The translations under genes and the position numbers were made by a program. From the NCBI GenBank assembly GCA_014799735.1, contig JAAVHL010000041.1, positions 1 to 35,338 of the forward strand: a DNA stretch of 35,338 nt, read 5' to 3'. The DNA is from Ruminococcus sp. (lineage in GTDB: Bacteria; Bacillota; Clostridia; Oscillospirales; Ruminococcaceae). Positions 8,528-17,398 of the stretch are shown piece by piece. Numbering within the stretch: position 1 is the first letter of the stretch; each line of letters begins with the position of its first letter. The notes under the pieces were generated by a model. That model saw only the letters and a list, made by a program, of their open reading frames with translations. It did not search any database and had not been told where the DNA came from.

Positions 8528-8555
8528 TTAGTATAATAAAATTATATTATACTAA
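8528..8555. promoter_or_regulatory. Candidate operator: 10-bp perfect inverted repeat with 8-nt spacer
   Basis: TTAGTATAAT (8528-8537) / ATTATACTAA (8546-8555), about 20 bp upstream of the XRE start codon; contains a -10-like TATAAT. Confidence 0.55.
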
Positions 8556-8575
8556 ATTTATCGGAGGTGCGCGGC

Positions 8576-8875
8576 ATGATATACGGATTGCCCGAAAGAC
8601 TTAGGGAACTGCGTGAAAAATTTGGGATTTCACAACGCGACGCCGCTGAGCGTGTGGGCATAGCCCCTACTACCATATCGGGTTACGAACGCGGAGAGCG
8701 TACACCTGATGTATTGACGGTTTTGAAATTTTCATATGTCTACAATTGCAGTGTTGATTACCTTTTAGGTAAAAGCCATGAAGATGATTCGCATATTTAT
8801 ATAGATGTTACCGAGCTTTCGGGAGAACAGCGCAAGGTCATTGACGAACTTGTTAAGGTAATGAAAAAGAATTAG
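8576..8875 (+). CDS. XRE family helix-turn-helix regulator
   Basis: LRELREKFGISQRDAAERVGIAPTTISGYERGERTPDVLTVLKFSYVYNCSVDYLLG; ATG preceded by GGAGG. Confidence 0.93.
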   Translation: MIYGLPERLRELREKFGISQRDAAERVGIAPTTISGYERGERTPDVLTVLKFSYVYNCSVDYLLGKSHEDDSHIYIDVTELSGEQRKVIDELVKVMKKN

Positions 8876-8937
8876 AAAATTGGTATGGCAAAACATAGAT
8901 TGATAAATAATCGTCAAAGTTAAAGGTGTGAGAGTTT

Positions 8938-9243
8938 TTGAACTTGGGGAAACGTATAATGGAGCTTCGTGAATCTAAAGGTATGTCGCGTTACCGTTTA
9001 ACGCAGATTACAGGCATTTCGGGACATCACATTAAAGGTATTGAAGAAGGAACTCGTCAGCCGACAATTGAAACCCTTGAAAAGCTTATAGTTCCTTTCG
9101 GCATAACTCTTGCCGAGCTTTTTAAAGATGGTGAAGCCATGTATCTGTCCGAAAAAGAAAAGCATCTTATTGAAAATTTCAGAATACTGTCTGAGGAAAA
9201 ACGTAAAGCATTGTTTTTAATGAGCGAGTCATTAACAAAATAA
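8938..9243 (+). CDS. XRE family helix-turn-helix regulator (TTG start)
   Basis: LGKRIMELRESKGMSRYRLTQITGISGHHIKGIEEGTRQPTIETLEKLIVPFGITLAELF; AAAGGTG about 9 nt before TTG. Confidence 0.9.
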   Translation: MNLGKRIMELRESKGMSRYRLTQITGISGHHIKGIEEGTRQPTIETLEKLIVPFGITLAELFKDGEAMYLSEKEKHLIENFRILSEEKRKALFLMSESLTK

Positions 9244-9255
9244 TAAGGAGCTTTT

Positions 9256-9483
9256 ATGTCAGTAAAAAGTGTATCTATACGAATAGAGGAAGAAATGCTG
9301 CAAAAAATCGCTTATGTTGCGGATTATGAGGGACGTTCCGTAAACAGCCATATCCTTGTGCTTGTTCGGGACAACATTAAAAAGTTTGAAGAGGATAACG
9401 GCAAAATTTCAATCGGACAGCCAATTGACCGTGATGAAAACGTTAAACCCGCGGCTAAAAATAAATTACCCAAAAATCATTGA
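9256..9483 (+). CDS. Arc-like ribbon-helix-helix DNA-binding protein
   Basis: SVSIRIEEEMLQKIAYVADYEGRSVNSHILVLVRDNIKKFEEDNGKI; AAGGAG site upstream. Confidence 0.8.
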   Translation: MSVKSVSIRIEEEMLQKIAYVADYEGRSVNSHILVLVRDNIKKFEEDNGKISIGQPIDRDENVKPAAKNKLPKNH

Positions 9484-9509
9484 CAACCTGATTTAATTGA
9501 GGTGCAAAT

Positions 9510-9695
9510 ATGGAGGATAAGCTTCTGCGGTACACACTCCGCATGGACAGAGTATTATTTGCGAAATTCCGTTATGTTGCAGAATACGAGGGTCGCTCAG
9601 CAAATAAAGAAATCGAACAGATGCTGAAAAAGCGTGTTGCGGAATTTGAAAAGGAACACGGAAAAATAGAAATTGCCCATGACGAAATAAATTAA
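9510..9695 (+). CDS. Arc-like ribbon-helix-helix DNA-binding protein (paralog of previous gene)
   Basis: LRYTLRMDRVLFAKFRYVAEYEGRSANKEIEQMLKKRVAEFEKEHGKIEI; shares YVAxYEGRSxN and FExxxGKIxI with the upstream gene. Confidence 0.82.
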   Translation: MEDKLLRYTLRMDRVLFAKFRYVAEYEGRSANKEIEQMLKKRVAEFEKEHGKIEIAHDEIN

Positions 9696-9706
9696 CAAAT
9701 AAACTA

Positions 9707-9735
9707 TTGGCAAAACCGGCATAATGTGCTATACT
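9707..9735 (+). promoter_or_regulatory. Sigma-A-type promoter for fhs
   Basis: TTGGCA (9707-9712), 17-nt spacer, TATACT (9730-9735). Confidence 0.65.
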
Positions 9736-9768
9736 GTATTTATTATCTTTGTCAGGGGGAATTTTTCC

Positions 9769-11448
9769 ATGTTATCGGATATCGAAATCGCACAGCAGGC
9801 AAAAATGCTCAAAATAGGCAGAATAGCGGAAAATCTCGGCATTTCCGAAGACGACATCGAGCCCTACGGTCACTATAAGGCTAAGCTCTCGGAAGCACTT
9901 TACACCAAAACCGCTTCAAATCCCGACGGAAAACTGATTCTTGTTACGGCCATAAACCCCACTCCCGCAGGAGAGGGAAAGACCACCATGTCGGTAGGTC
10001 TTGCGGAAGCAATGGCTAAAATTGGTAAAAATGCGGTGCTGGCTCTCCGCGAACCGTCTCTCGGTCCCGTTTTCGGAATAAAGGGCGGCGCGGCAGGCGG
10101 CGGCTACGCGCAGGTAGTCCCCATGGAGGACATAAACCTCCACTTTACCGGCGATATGCACGCTATCACAGCGGCAAACAACCTCCTCTGCGCTCTTCTC
10201 GACAACCATATGCAGCAGGGCAACGCTCTCGGTATCGACCAGCGCAGAATTATGATAGACCGCTGTCTCGACATGAACGACCGCGCTCTCCGTAACGTTG
10301 TGGTAGGTCTGGGCGGAAAGGTCAACGGCGTGCCCCGTCAGGACGGGTTCAGAATTACCGTTGCTTCCGAGGTAATGGCTATTCTGTGTCTTGCCTCCGA
10401 CCTTACCGACCTGAAAGAGCGTCTGGGACGTATCCTCGTTGCCTACACATTTGACGGAAATCCCGTCTATGCCCGCGATCTGGGAGCGCACGGCGCAATG
10501 ACCGCTCTCTTAAAGGACGCTTTAAAGCCCAACCTTGTTCAGACCTTGGAAAATACCCCCGCCATCATGCACGGAGGTCCTTTCGCGAATATCGCTCACG
10601 GCTGTAACTCTGTCCGCGCGACAAAGCTTGCCTTGAAGCTTGGCGACTACTGCATAACCGAAGCGGGCTTCGGCGCGGACTTGGGCGCGGAGAAATTCTT
10701 TGATATCAAGTGCCGCTTTGCGGGTCTCAAGCCGTCCTGTACGGTTCTGGTCGCTACTATCAGAGCGTTGAAGTACAACGGCGGCGTGCCTAAGGCGGAG
10801 CTTACCTCCGAGAACGTGGAGGCTCTGAAAAAGGGCATTGTAAATCTTAAAACACATATCGAGAACATACACAAGTTCGGCGTGCCCGTTGTTGTGGCGA
10901 TAAACCGTTTCCATACCGATACCGAGGCTGAGATAGCGGTAATAAAGGATTTCTGCGCTGAAATGGGCGTAGAGGTTTCCCTTGCCGAGATTTTCGCAAA
11001 GGGCGGCGAAGGCGGTACAGACCTTGCTGAAAAGGTTTGCGCCACAATTGAGAAGTGCGATGGCTGTCAGACGAATTTCAAGCAGCTCTACGACGAAAAG
11101 CTGCCTATCAAGGAAAAGCTGGAGATAATTGCCAAGGAGATCTACCGCGCGGACGGCGTGCAGTACACAAGTCAGGCTGAAAAGGCTATCAAGGAGATCG
11201 AGGGACTTGGATACGGCAATATCCCCGTGTGCGTGGCAAAGACCCAGTATTCCCTTTCGGACGACCCCGCAAAGCTGGGCAAGCCCGAAAACTTTGTGAT
11301 AACAGTCCGCGACGTAAAGCTTTCCGCAGGCGCGGGATTTGTGGTCGCTCTGACAGGCGATATCATGGTAATGCCGGGACTTCCCAAAGCTCCCGCGGCA
11401 TTGAAGATCGACTGCGACAACGACGGAAATATTTCGGGACTTTTCTGA
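9769..11448 (+). CDS. fhs: Formate--tetrahydrofolate ligase
   Basis: [70 protein letters not shown] and the following conserved sequence. Confidence 0.98.
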   Translation: MLSDIEIAQQAKMLKIGRIAENLGISEDDIEPYGHYKAKLSEALYTKTASNPDGKLILVTAINPTPAGEGKTTMSVGLAEAMAKIGKNAVLALREPSLGPVFGIKGGAAGGGYAQVVPMEDINLHFTGDMHAITAANNLLCALLDNHMQQGNALGIDQRRIMIDRCLDMNDRALRNVVVGLGGKVNGVPRQDGFRITVASEVMAILCLASDLTDLKERLGRILVAYTFDGNPVYARDLGAHGAMTALLKDALKPNLVQTLENTPAIMHGGPFANIAHGCNSVRATKLALKLGDYCITEAGFGADLGAEKFFDIKCRFAGLKPSCTVLVATIRALKYNGGVPKAELTSENVEALKKGIVNLKTHIENIHKFGVPVVVAINRFHTDTEAEIAVIKDFCAEMGVEVSLAEIFAKGGEGGTDLAEKVCATIEKCDGCQTNFKQLYDEKLPIKEKLEIIAKEIYRADGVQYTSQAEKAIKEIEGLGYGNIPVCVAKTQYSLSDDPAKLGKPENFVITVRDVKLSAGAGFVVALTGDIMVMPGLPKAPAALKIDCDNDGNISGLF

Positions 11449-11478
11449 TTACGGAAAAATACGATAATGCTTGAACGT

Positions 11479-11510
11479 AACGGGCGCGGTAATGTCTGCG
11501 CCCGTTTGCT
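11479..11510 (+). terminator. Rho-independent terminator after fhs
   Basis: AACGGGCGC (11479-11487) / GCGCCCGTT (11498-11506) then TGCTTTT. Confidence 0.7.
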
Positions 11511-11526
11511 TTTCAGAGGAATTTTT

Positions 11527-12210
11527 ATGGACATTCATCTCAGCTACACCGAAAAAGGCGAGGGCGAGCCGCTTGTGCTTCTCCACGGCAACGGCGAAAA
11601 CGGTGATTATTTCGCACATCAGATTGAATATTTTTCAAAACGGCGCAGAGTTATTGCGGTTGACACACGGGGACACGGTAAGTCTCCCCGCGGAGACAAG
11701 CCCTTTACTATTGCGCAGTTTGCGGATGACTTGCTGAATTTCTTGGACGAGCATTGCTTTGAAAAGCCTGATATTTTAGGATTTTCCGACGGGGCAAACA
11801 TTGCGCTGACCTTTGCGTTAAAGCACCCCGAAAGAGTTTCGCGGCTTATTCTCAACGGCGGAAATCTTTCTCCCGACGGCGTGAAACGGCGCGTACAGAT
11901 ACCAATTGAGATAGGGTATAAAATTGCCTCGAAATTTGCGGAGAAAAGTCCCGAGGCAAAGAAAAACGCGGAGCTTTTGGGGCTTATGGTAAACGAGCCG
12001 AATATTTCTCCCGACGAGCTTTCGGCAGTCACGGCGAAAACCCTTGTTATCGCGGGTACGTGTGATATGATAAAGGACAGCCATACCGAGCTTATCGGCA
12101 AAAGCATACTTAATTCACGGACGGTCAAACTAAAGGGAGACCATTTTATTGCAAATAAAAATCCCGAAGAATTTAACCGTGCCGTCGAGGAATTTTTGGA
12201 CGAAAAATAA
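11527..12210 (+). CDS. Alpha/beta hydrolase
   Basis: LVLLHGNGENGDYF, DTRGHGKS, GFSDGANIAL nucleophile elbow, C-terminal GDHF. Start at MDIHLSYTEKG. Confidence 0.9.
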   Translation: MDIHLSYTEKGEGEPLVLLHGNGENGDYFAHQIEYFSKRRRVIAVDTRGHGKSPRGDKPFTIAQFADDLLNFLDEHCFEKPDILGFSDGANIALTFALKHPERVSRLILNGGNLSPDGVKRRVQIPIEIGYKIASKFAEKSPEAKKNAELLGLMVNEPNISPDELSAVTAKTLVIAGTCDMIKDSHTELIGKSILNSRTVKLKGDHFIANKNPEEFNRAVEEFLDEK

Positions 12211-12226
12211 TTTTTTAAATTTTATA

Positions 12227-12358
12227 GGCGCAGTTCATTTGTACCTTCCTGCGCGAAAAAAACCAAGGTAATAAAAAATACCTGCGGTATTTTCAAATCA
12301 AAACCGGGACTGCATATTGCTTTTTATGGGTGCAGTCTGACTGCGCCCATTTTGTTTT
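12227..12358 (+). ncRNA. Structured leader of queD operon: H-type pseudoknot plus terminator/antiterminator; candidate preQ1-type riboswitch
   Basis: P1 GCGCAG (12228-12233)/CTGCGC (12249-12254); loop TACCTT (12242-12247) complementary to AAGGTA (12265-12270) across A-rich linker; hairpin AAAATACC-TGC-GGTATTTT (12275-12293); antiterminator GACTGCA/TGCAGTC (12308-12314/12331-12337) versus terminator GGGTGCAG/CTGCGCCC (12328-12335/12341-12348) plus ATTTTGTTTT. Confidence 0.7.
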
Positions 12359-12370
12359 GGAGGGATTTTT

Positions 12371-12790
12371 ATGTACATATTAAAAACCGAAGCCGCTTTC
12401 GACAGCGCGCATTTTTTAAGCGGCTACAAGGGAAAATGCTCTAATCTCCACGGTCACAGGTGGGTGATCTCGGCGGAAATATCCGATACCGAGCTTTTGG
12501 CAGAGGGACAGCTTCGCGGCATGGTAACGGATTTTGGCGACATCAAGCGGGACTTAAAAAATCTTGCGGACGAATTCGACCATGCATTTATTTATGAAAA
12601 GGGCACTTTAAAAAGTGCAACGGTTGCTGCGCTAAATGAGGAAAATTTCCGACTTATAGAGGTGGATTTCCGTCCCACGGCGGAAAATTTTGCGGAGTAC
12701 TTTTTTATGCGGGTCAAGGAAATGGGTTATAAACCGTACAGAATTACGGTTTACGAAACGCCCAATAATTCCGCGACATTTATGGACTGA
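12371..12790 (+). CDS. queD: 6-carboxy-5,6,7,8-tetrahydropterin synthase (QueD family)
   Basis: FDSAHFLSGYKGKCSNLHGHRWVISAEI, VTDFGDIKRDLK, DFRPTAENFAEYFF; preceded by GGAGGG. Confidence 0.95.
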   Translation: MYILKTEAAFDSAHFLSGYKGKCSNLHGHRWVISAEISDTELLAEGQLRGMVTDFGDIKRDLKNLADEFDHAFIYEKGTLKSATVAALNEENFRLIEVDFRPTAENFAEYFFMRVKEMGYKPYRITVYETPNNSATFMD

Positions 12791-12800
12791 GGTGAATTTT

Positions 12801-13469
12801 ATGCGCACATACAAAATTGCCGAAATGTTTTCCAGCATTAACGGCGAGGGAACTCACGCGGGACAGCTTGCGTTTTTTATTCGGTTCACGGGCTGTAATC
12901 TGAACTGCTCCTACTGCGACACAAAATGGGCGAACGTTCCCGACGCAAAATACACCGAAATGACAGCGGAGGAAATACTGTCCGAGGTGAAAAAAAGCGG
13001 CATAAAAAATGTTACGGTAACAGGAGGCGAGCCGCTTATTCAGCCGAATATTATTCCTTTGCTTGAAACGCTCTGCGGGGACGGTCGTTATGTTGAGATT
13101 GAGACAAACGGTTCTGCGGACGTTTCCGAGGTTGTGAAAATAAAGGGAGAACGTCCCGCGCTCACAATGGATTACAAGCTTCCAACAAGCGGCATGGAGA
13201 GCTATATGCATACCGAAAATTTTGCTGTCCTTGAAAAAAAGGACACGGTAAAATTTGTTGCGGGAAGCCGTGCCGATCTGGAACGCGCTCTTGAAATTAT
13301 TCGGGAGTTTCGGCTTATCGAAAAATGTTCGGTTTATGTCAGTCCCGTTTTCGGGGAAATCGAGCCTGCGGAAATTGTGGATTTTATGCTTGAAAACAAG
13401 CTGAACGGGGTCAATGTTCAGCTTCAGATGCACAAGTTTATCTGGGACCCGAATATGAGAGGTGTATGA
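12801..13469 (+). CDS. queE: 7-carboxy-7-deazaguanine synthase (QueE, radical SAM)
   Basis: MFSSINGEGTHAGQLAFFIRFTGCNLNCSYCDTKWA; CxxxCxxC radical SAM motif, VTGGEPLIQ. Confidence 0.96.
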   Translation: MRTYKIAEMFSSINGEGTHAGQLAFFIRFTGCNLNCSYCDTKWANVPDAKYTEMTAEEILSEVKKSGIKNVTVTGGEPLIQPNIIPLLETLCGDGRYVEIETNGSADVSEVVKIKGERPALTMDYKLPTSGMESYMHTENFAVLEKKDTVKFVAGSRADLERALEIIREFRLIEKCSVYVSPVFGEIEPAEIVDFMLENKLNGVNVQLQMHKFIWDPNMRGV

Positions 13470-13846
13470 TGGACGTTAATTTGAACAGAAATTTTGAGTA
13501 TTATCAATCGGACAAATCACTTCCCTGCGATTGTGCGGGGTGCAGAAATTTTTTCGTACAAATCAAAGAAAAATTTCCCGAACTAAACGAGTATCTGTTA
13601 TCCTTAAATGTGGATATATGTCGTCCGCTGGAGCTTATTTGGGACGAAATCGACAACGATAATAAAATCGAATATTGGGATTGTCAGTACGTTGTTTTCG
13701 GAAACTGCGAGAATGATTTTATTAAAAAAATTGGCAATATTGAATTTAATAAAAATACTAATTGTCACCCAAGCACGGGCATTTCGGAGGAACATTTTGT
13801 GCTTGCTTTCGGTACGATTGTGCTGGATAAAGTAATTGAATTTTAA
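13466..13846 (+). CDS. Conserved-looking hypothetical protein inside the queuosine operon
   Basis: Start overlaps queE stop (ATGATG); 126 aa with CDCAGC cysteine motif. Confidence 0.75.
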   Translation: MMDVNLNRNFEYYQSDKSLPCDCAGCRNFFVQIKEKFPELNEYLLSLNVDICRPLELIWDEIDNDNKIEYWDCQYVVFGNCENDFIKKIGNIEFNKNTNCHPSTGISEEHFVLAFGTIVLDKVIEF

Positions 13847-13862
13847 TAAGGAGATTTTAAAA

Positions 13863-14447
13863 ATGGATAAAATTGATTACGCCGCCATCGAAAAGCATAT
13901 CCGCGGCATACTAAAGGCTTTGGGGGACGACCCCGACCGGGAGGGTTTGCGGGAGACCCCTGCCCGCGTTGCGAAAATGTACGGCGAGGTTTTCGAGGGA
14001 ATGAATTATTCCAATCGGGAAATTGCCGAGATGTTTGCAAAATCCTTTGAAACGAAATACACCGAAAACGATATTGTCATTGTGCGGGACATTGAGGTTT
14101 TTTCCTACTGCGAGCACCACCTTGCGCTTATGTACGATATGAAAGTTACTGTTGCTTACATTCCAAAGGGACGTGTTCTGGGGCTTTCCAAAATCGCCCG
14201 CATTGCTGATATGGCGGCAAAGCGTCTCCAGCTGCAGGAGCGTATCGGCTCGGATATTGCGGAAATTATGCAGCTTGCAAGCGGCTCGGAGGACGTTGCT
14301 GTCTTTATCGAAGCAAGCCACAGCTGCATGACCGCAAGGGGGATAAAAAAGCCCTCCGCCCAGACGGCGACGGTAACTCTGCGGGGACGGTTCGAGACCG
14401 ATACCGCTTTGCAGAACAGGCTCTTTTTGCAGGTGAACATGAAATGA
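13863..14447 (+). CDS. folE: GTP cyclohydrolase I
   Basis: [86 protein letters not shown]. Confidence 0.97.
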   Translation: MDKIDYAAIEKHIRGILKALGDDPDREGLRETPARVAKMYGEVFEGMNYSNREIAEMFAKSFETKYTENDIVIVRDIEVFSYCEHHLALMYDMKVTVAYIPKGRVLGLSKIARIADMAAKRLQLQERIGSDIAEIMQLASGSEDVAVFIEASHSCMTARGIKKPSAQTATVTLRGRFETDTALQNRLFLQVNMK

Positions 14448-15217
14448 CGCGGCGTTATATCGACGAGATAATCATGAAAAAGCCCGTTGACAAGAAGTCC
14501 TATTTGGCGGGACTTCCCGCGGTCAGGTTTCTGGAGAAAAGCGGTTCACTGCCCATTAACTCGGACGTGACTTTTTTCGTGGGCGAAAACGGCACGGGAA
14601 AGTCCACCCTTATCGAAGCCATAGCCGTGGCGTGCGGTTTCAATCCCGAGGGCGGGACGAAAAATTTCAGCTTTTCCACGTCGGGGGACGGTGAAAATTT
14701 CCACTCCGACCTGTGGGAGCATATCGCGGTCTCGCGGAGCAGATATCCCAAGGACGGCTTTTTCCTCCGCGCGGAAAGCTTTTTCAACGCGGCTACCTAC
14801 ATTGACGAGCTGGACAAAATTCCTGCGGCAAGTCCGCCTATCATCGAGAGCTACGGAGGGATATCCCTGCATGAGCAGTCCCACGGCGAAAGCTTTCTTG
14901 CGCTTGTGCAAAACCGTTTCCGCGGGAACGGTCTGTACATTCTGGACGAGCCGGAAGCGGCTTTGTCCCCAATGCGGCTGATGACCCTTATCGCGGAGCT
15001 AAGCAGGCTGGTGAAGCAGGATTCACAGTTTATTATAGCGACCCACTCGCCGATACTGCTGGCGTTTCCCGGCGCGGAGGTCTTGCAGCTTTCCGACAGC
15101 GGCATAGAGCGTGTCGGCTACAGGGATACGGAGCATTATCGGGTGACGCGGAGGTTTCTTGAAAATCCCGAAAAAATGCTGAGATATCTTACTGAGAAAG
15201 AAAATGACGAGACGTGA
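14444..15217 (+). CDS. AAA/ABC-type ATPase (COG3910-like)
   Basis: Walker [19 protein letters not shown], signature-like [18 protein letters not shown], Walker [15 protein letters not shown], switch [17 protein letters not shown] overlap with folE. Confidence 0.9.
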   Translation: MTRRYIDEIIMKKPVDKKSYLAGLPAVRFLEKSGSLPINSDVTFFVGENGTGKSTLIEAIAVACGFNPEGGTKNFSFSTSGDGENFHSDLWEHIAVSRSRYPKDGFFLRAESFFNAATYIDELDKIPAASPPIIESYGGISLHEQSHGESFLALVQNRFRGNGLYILDEPEAALSPMRLMTLIAELSRLVKQDSQFIIATHSPILLAFPGAEVLQLSDSGIERVGYRDTEHYRVTRRFLENPEKMLRYLTEKENDET

Positions 15218-15248
15218 AAGCGTCTGTAAAATCGGAGGAATAATTTTT

Positions 15249-15938
15249 ATGAAAGCACTTGTTTTATTCAGCGGCGGCGTGGACAGCTCCACCTGTCTTG
15301 CGCTGGCGGTAAAAAAGTACGGTTCGGAAAATGTGGTTGCCCTTTCCGTTTTCTACGGACAGAAGCATACTAAGGAAATTCAGGCTGCAAACGCTGTTGC
15401 GGACTACTATGGCGTGGAGCATATCAAGCTTGACCTTAGTCTTATTTTTCAGTACAGCGACTGTTCCCTGCTGGCACAGTCCAAGGAGGAAATTCCTCAC
15501 GAAAGCTATGCGGAGCAGCTTGAAAAAACGGAGGGTTCTCCTGTTTCAACATATGTGCCGTTTCGGAACGGTCTGTTTATTTCGGCGGCGGCAAGCGTTG
15601 CGCTTTCCAAGTACTGCGGCGTGATTTTCTACGGCGCGCACGCGGACGATTCCGCAGGGAACGCTTATCCCGATTGTTCCCCAGCGTTCAACGAGGCTAT
15701 GAATAAAGCCGTCTGGGAGGGCAGCGGCGGACAGGTGAAAATTGAAGCTCCCTTTGTGGGACTAAGCAAGGCGCAGGTGGTGAAAACTGGTCTGGAGCTT
15801 GGCGTCCCCTATGATCTGACATGGAGCTGCTACGAGGGCGGGGAAGTTCCCTGCGGAGTTTGCGGCACTTGTCGGGACAGGCTTGCGGCGTTTGAGGCGA
15901 ACGGCGTTAAAGACCCGCTGGAAAAAACTGACCTGTAA
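15249..15938 (+). CDS. queC: 7-cyano-7-deazaguanine synthase
   Basis: MKALVLFSGGVDSSTCLALAVKKYG PP-loop; VPFRNGLFISAAASVA; C-terminal zinc site CYEGGEVPCGVCGTCRDR. Confidence 0.97.
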   Translation: MKALVLFSGGVDSSTCLALAVKKYGSENVVALSVFYGQKHTKEIQAANAVADYYGVEHIKLDLSLIFQYSDCSLLAQSKEEIPHESYAEQLEKTEGSPVSTYVPFRNGLFISAAASVALSKYCGVIFYGAHADDSAGNAYPDCSPAFNEAMNKAVWEGSGGQVKIEAPFVGLSKAQVVKTGLELGVPYDLTWSCYEGGEVPCGVCGTCRDRLAAFEANGVKDPLEKTDL

Positions 15939-15958
15939 AGGAGGACATATTTAATATA

Positions 15959-16336
15959 ATGAAAATTTGGGAAAATCTTTTTGGCAAACTCCGCACTCGC
16001 AGTTATACGTACAAATATAATGAAAAAACTCATTCTGAAACAATTGATTATATTGATAAAAAGGAATGTTCGGTCTGCTCACATTTAGAAGAAATAAAAA
16101 TTGAACACCCTTCCGAAATGCTTTCATGCGTTGAAATGGTCAAAGAACTTATTGCAAGCGGAAATTTTGAAAAACTCAAGTCAAACTTTGAGCTTGAAAG
16201 TCCCAAAACCGAGGACGGTTACTGGCAAGACGATGTGATGTATTATTCGTTTCGTTGCAAAAACTGCGGACAGGAATTTTCGCTGTGCTGTGAGACTTAT
16301 CACGGAAGCGGAGGAAGCTTTTCAAGAGGAAGATAG
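15959..16336 (+). CDS. Hypothetical protein with possible zinc-binding CxxC pairs
   Basis: ORF after AAAGGAGG; CSVCSH and CKNCGQEF motifs. Confidence 0.65.
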   Translation: MKIWENLFGKLRTRSYTYKYNEKTHSETIDYIDKKECSVCSHLEEIKIEHPSEMLSCVEMVKELIASGNFEKLKSNFELESPKTEDGYWQDDVMYYSFRCKNCGQEFSLCCETYHGSGGSFSRGR

Positions 16337-16364
16337 CTATAAATTTTAAACAAGGACTGATATT

Positions 16365-16859
16365 ATGGAAAAAGAATGGGTACTCCCGACCCACATAGTT
16401 GCTGTGGGCGGAATTGTTATAAACGACAAGAATGAAATACTTATGGTAAAGCATTGGCGGCAGGGCTGGGTGTTCCCCGGCGGAATGGTTGAGATCGGCG
16501 AAAATCTTTTTGACGGCTTGAAAAGAGAGGTCATGGAGGAAACAGGCGTGGAAATTGAAGTGGGAGAGATTTTCTGCCTGTCCTCAAACACGGGGAAATA
16601 TGCAGGCTACAACGGCGTAAAGGAAATCCCCACAAAGCTTATGCCCGACTTTATTTGCAGGGCTGTGTCGGGCGAACCGAGACCCTCCGAGGAAAATTCG
16701 GAGTCCATGTATGTGCCGAAAGAAAAAGTCCTTGACATGATAACCGAGCCTGCAATTATCGAAAGGTTCAAGGCTTACCTTGAATACAGCGGCAGACCGA
16801 TTTATATGGAGTACATAACCCAGCCCGAATTTGTGCTGAAATTAAAGAGGACGATATAA
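16365..16859 (+). CDS. NUDIX hydrolase
   Basis: GGMVEIGENLFDGLKREVMEETGVEIEVGE Nudix box (GX5EX7REUXEEXGU). Confidence 0.93.
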   Translation: MEKEWVLPTHIVAVGGIVINDKNEILMVKHWRQGWVFPGGMVEIGENLFDGLKREVMEETGVEIEVGEIFCLSSNTGKYAGYNGVKEIPTKLMPDFICRAVSGEPRPSEENSESMYVPKEKVLDMITEPAIIERFKAYLEYSGRPIYMEYITQPEFVLKLKRTI

Positions 16860-17383
16860 TGGAGAAAAATTTTATACTTGAAACCGAACGCTTATACCTC
16901 CGCAAAATGGAGCAGTCCGACTATTTTTCTCTTTGCAAAATCTTGCAGGACGAGGAAACAATGTACGCTTACAACGGAGCATTTAACGATATAGAAACGC
17001 AGGAATGGCTTGACAAACAGCTTGCCCGATATGAAAAATACGGCTTCGGTTTGTGGGCTGTAGTCCTTAAAGAAACTGACGAAATGATAGGTCAGTGCGG
17101 ACTTACAATGCAGGAATGGAACGGCAGGGAAGTGCTTGAAATAGGCTATCTTTTTCAGCGTGTGTACTGGCACAACGGCTATGCCGCGGAAGCCGCAAAA
17201 GCCTGCAAGGAGTACGCTTTTTCAACGCTTAACGCCGAGGAGGTCTGCTCCATTATCAGAGACACAAATACCGCCTCGCAGAGGGTCGCTCTGCGAAACG
17301 GTATGACTAAATCAGATGAAATTATGGTGAAGCATTATCGAGGTGTTGATATGCCCCACTATTTATATTCCGTAAGAAAATAA
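16859..17383 (+). CDS. GNAT family N-acetyltransferase (RimJ/RimL-like)
   Basis: LETERLYLRKMEQSDY, IGQCGLTMQEWNGREVLEIGYLFQRVYWHNGYAAEAAKACKEYAF. Confidence 0.92.
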   Translation: MEKNFILETERLYLRKMEQSDYFSLCKILQDEETMYAYNGAFNDIETQEWLDKQLARYEKYGFGLWAVVLKETDEMIGQCGLTMQEWNGREVLEIGYLFQRVYWHNGYAAEAAKACKEYAFSTLNAEEVCSIIRDTNTASQRVALRNGMTKSDEIMVKHYRGVDMPHYLYSVRK

Positions 17384-17398
17384 TGTGGGAAAATTTTA

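Noticed and set aside
12371-15938. Dpd-type 7-deazaguanine DNA modification system
   Set aside because: No dpdA/TGT-like, helicase or other dpd genes seen, and queF (preQ1 branch) is nearby, so ordinary tRNA queuosine biosynthesis is more likely.
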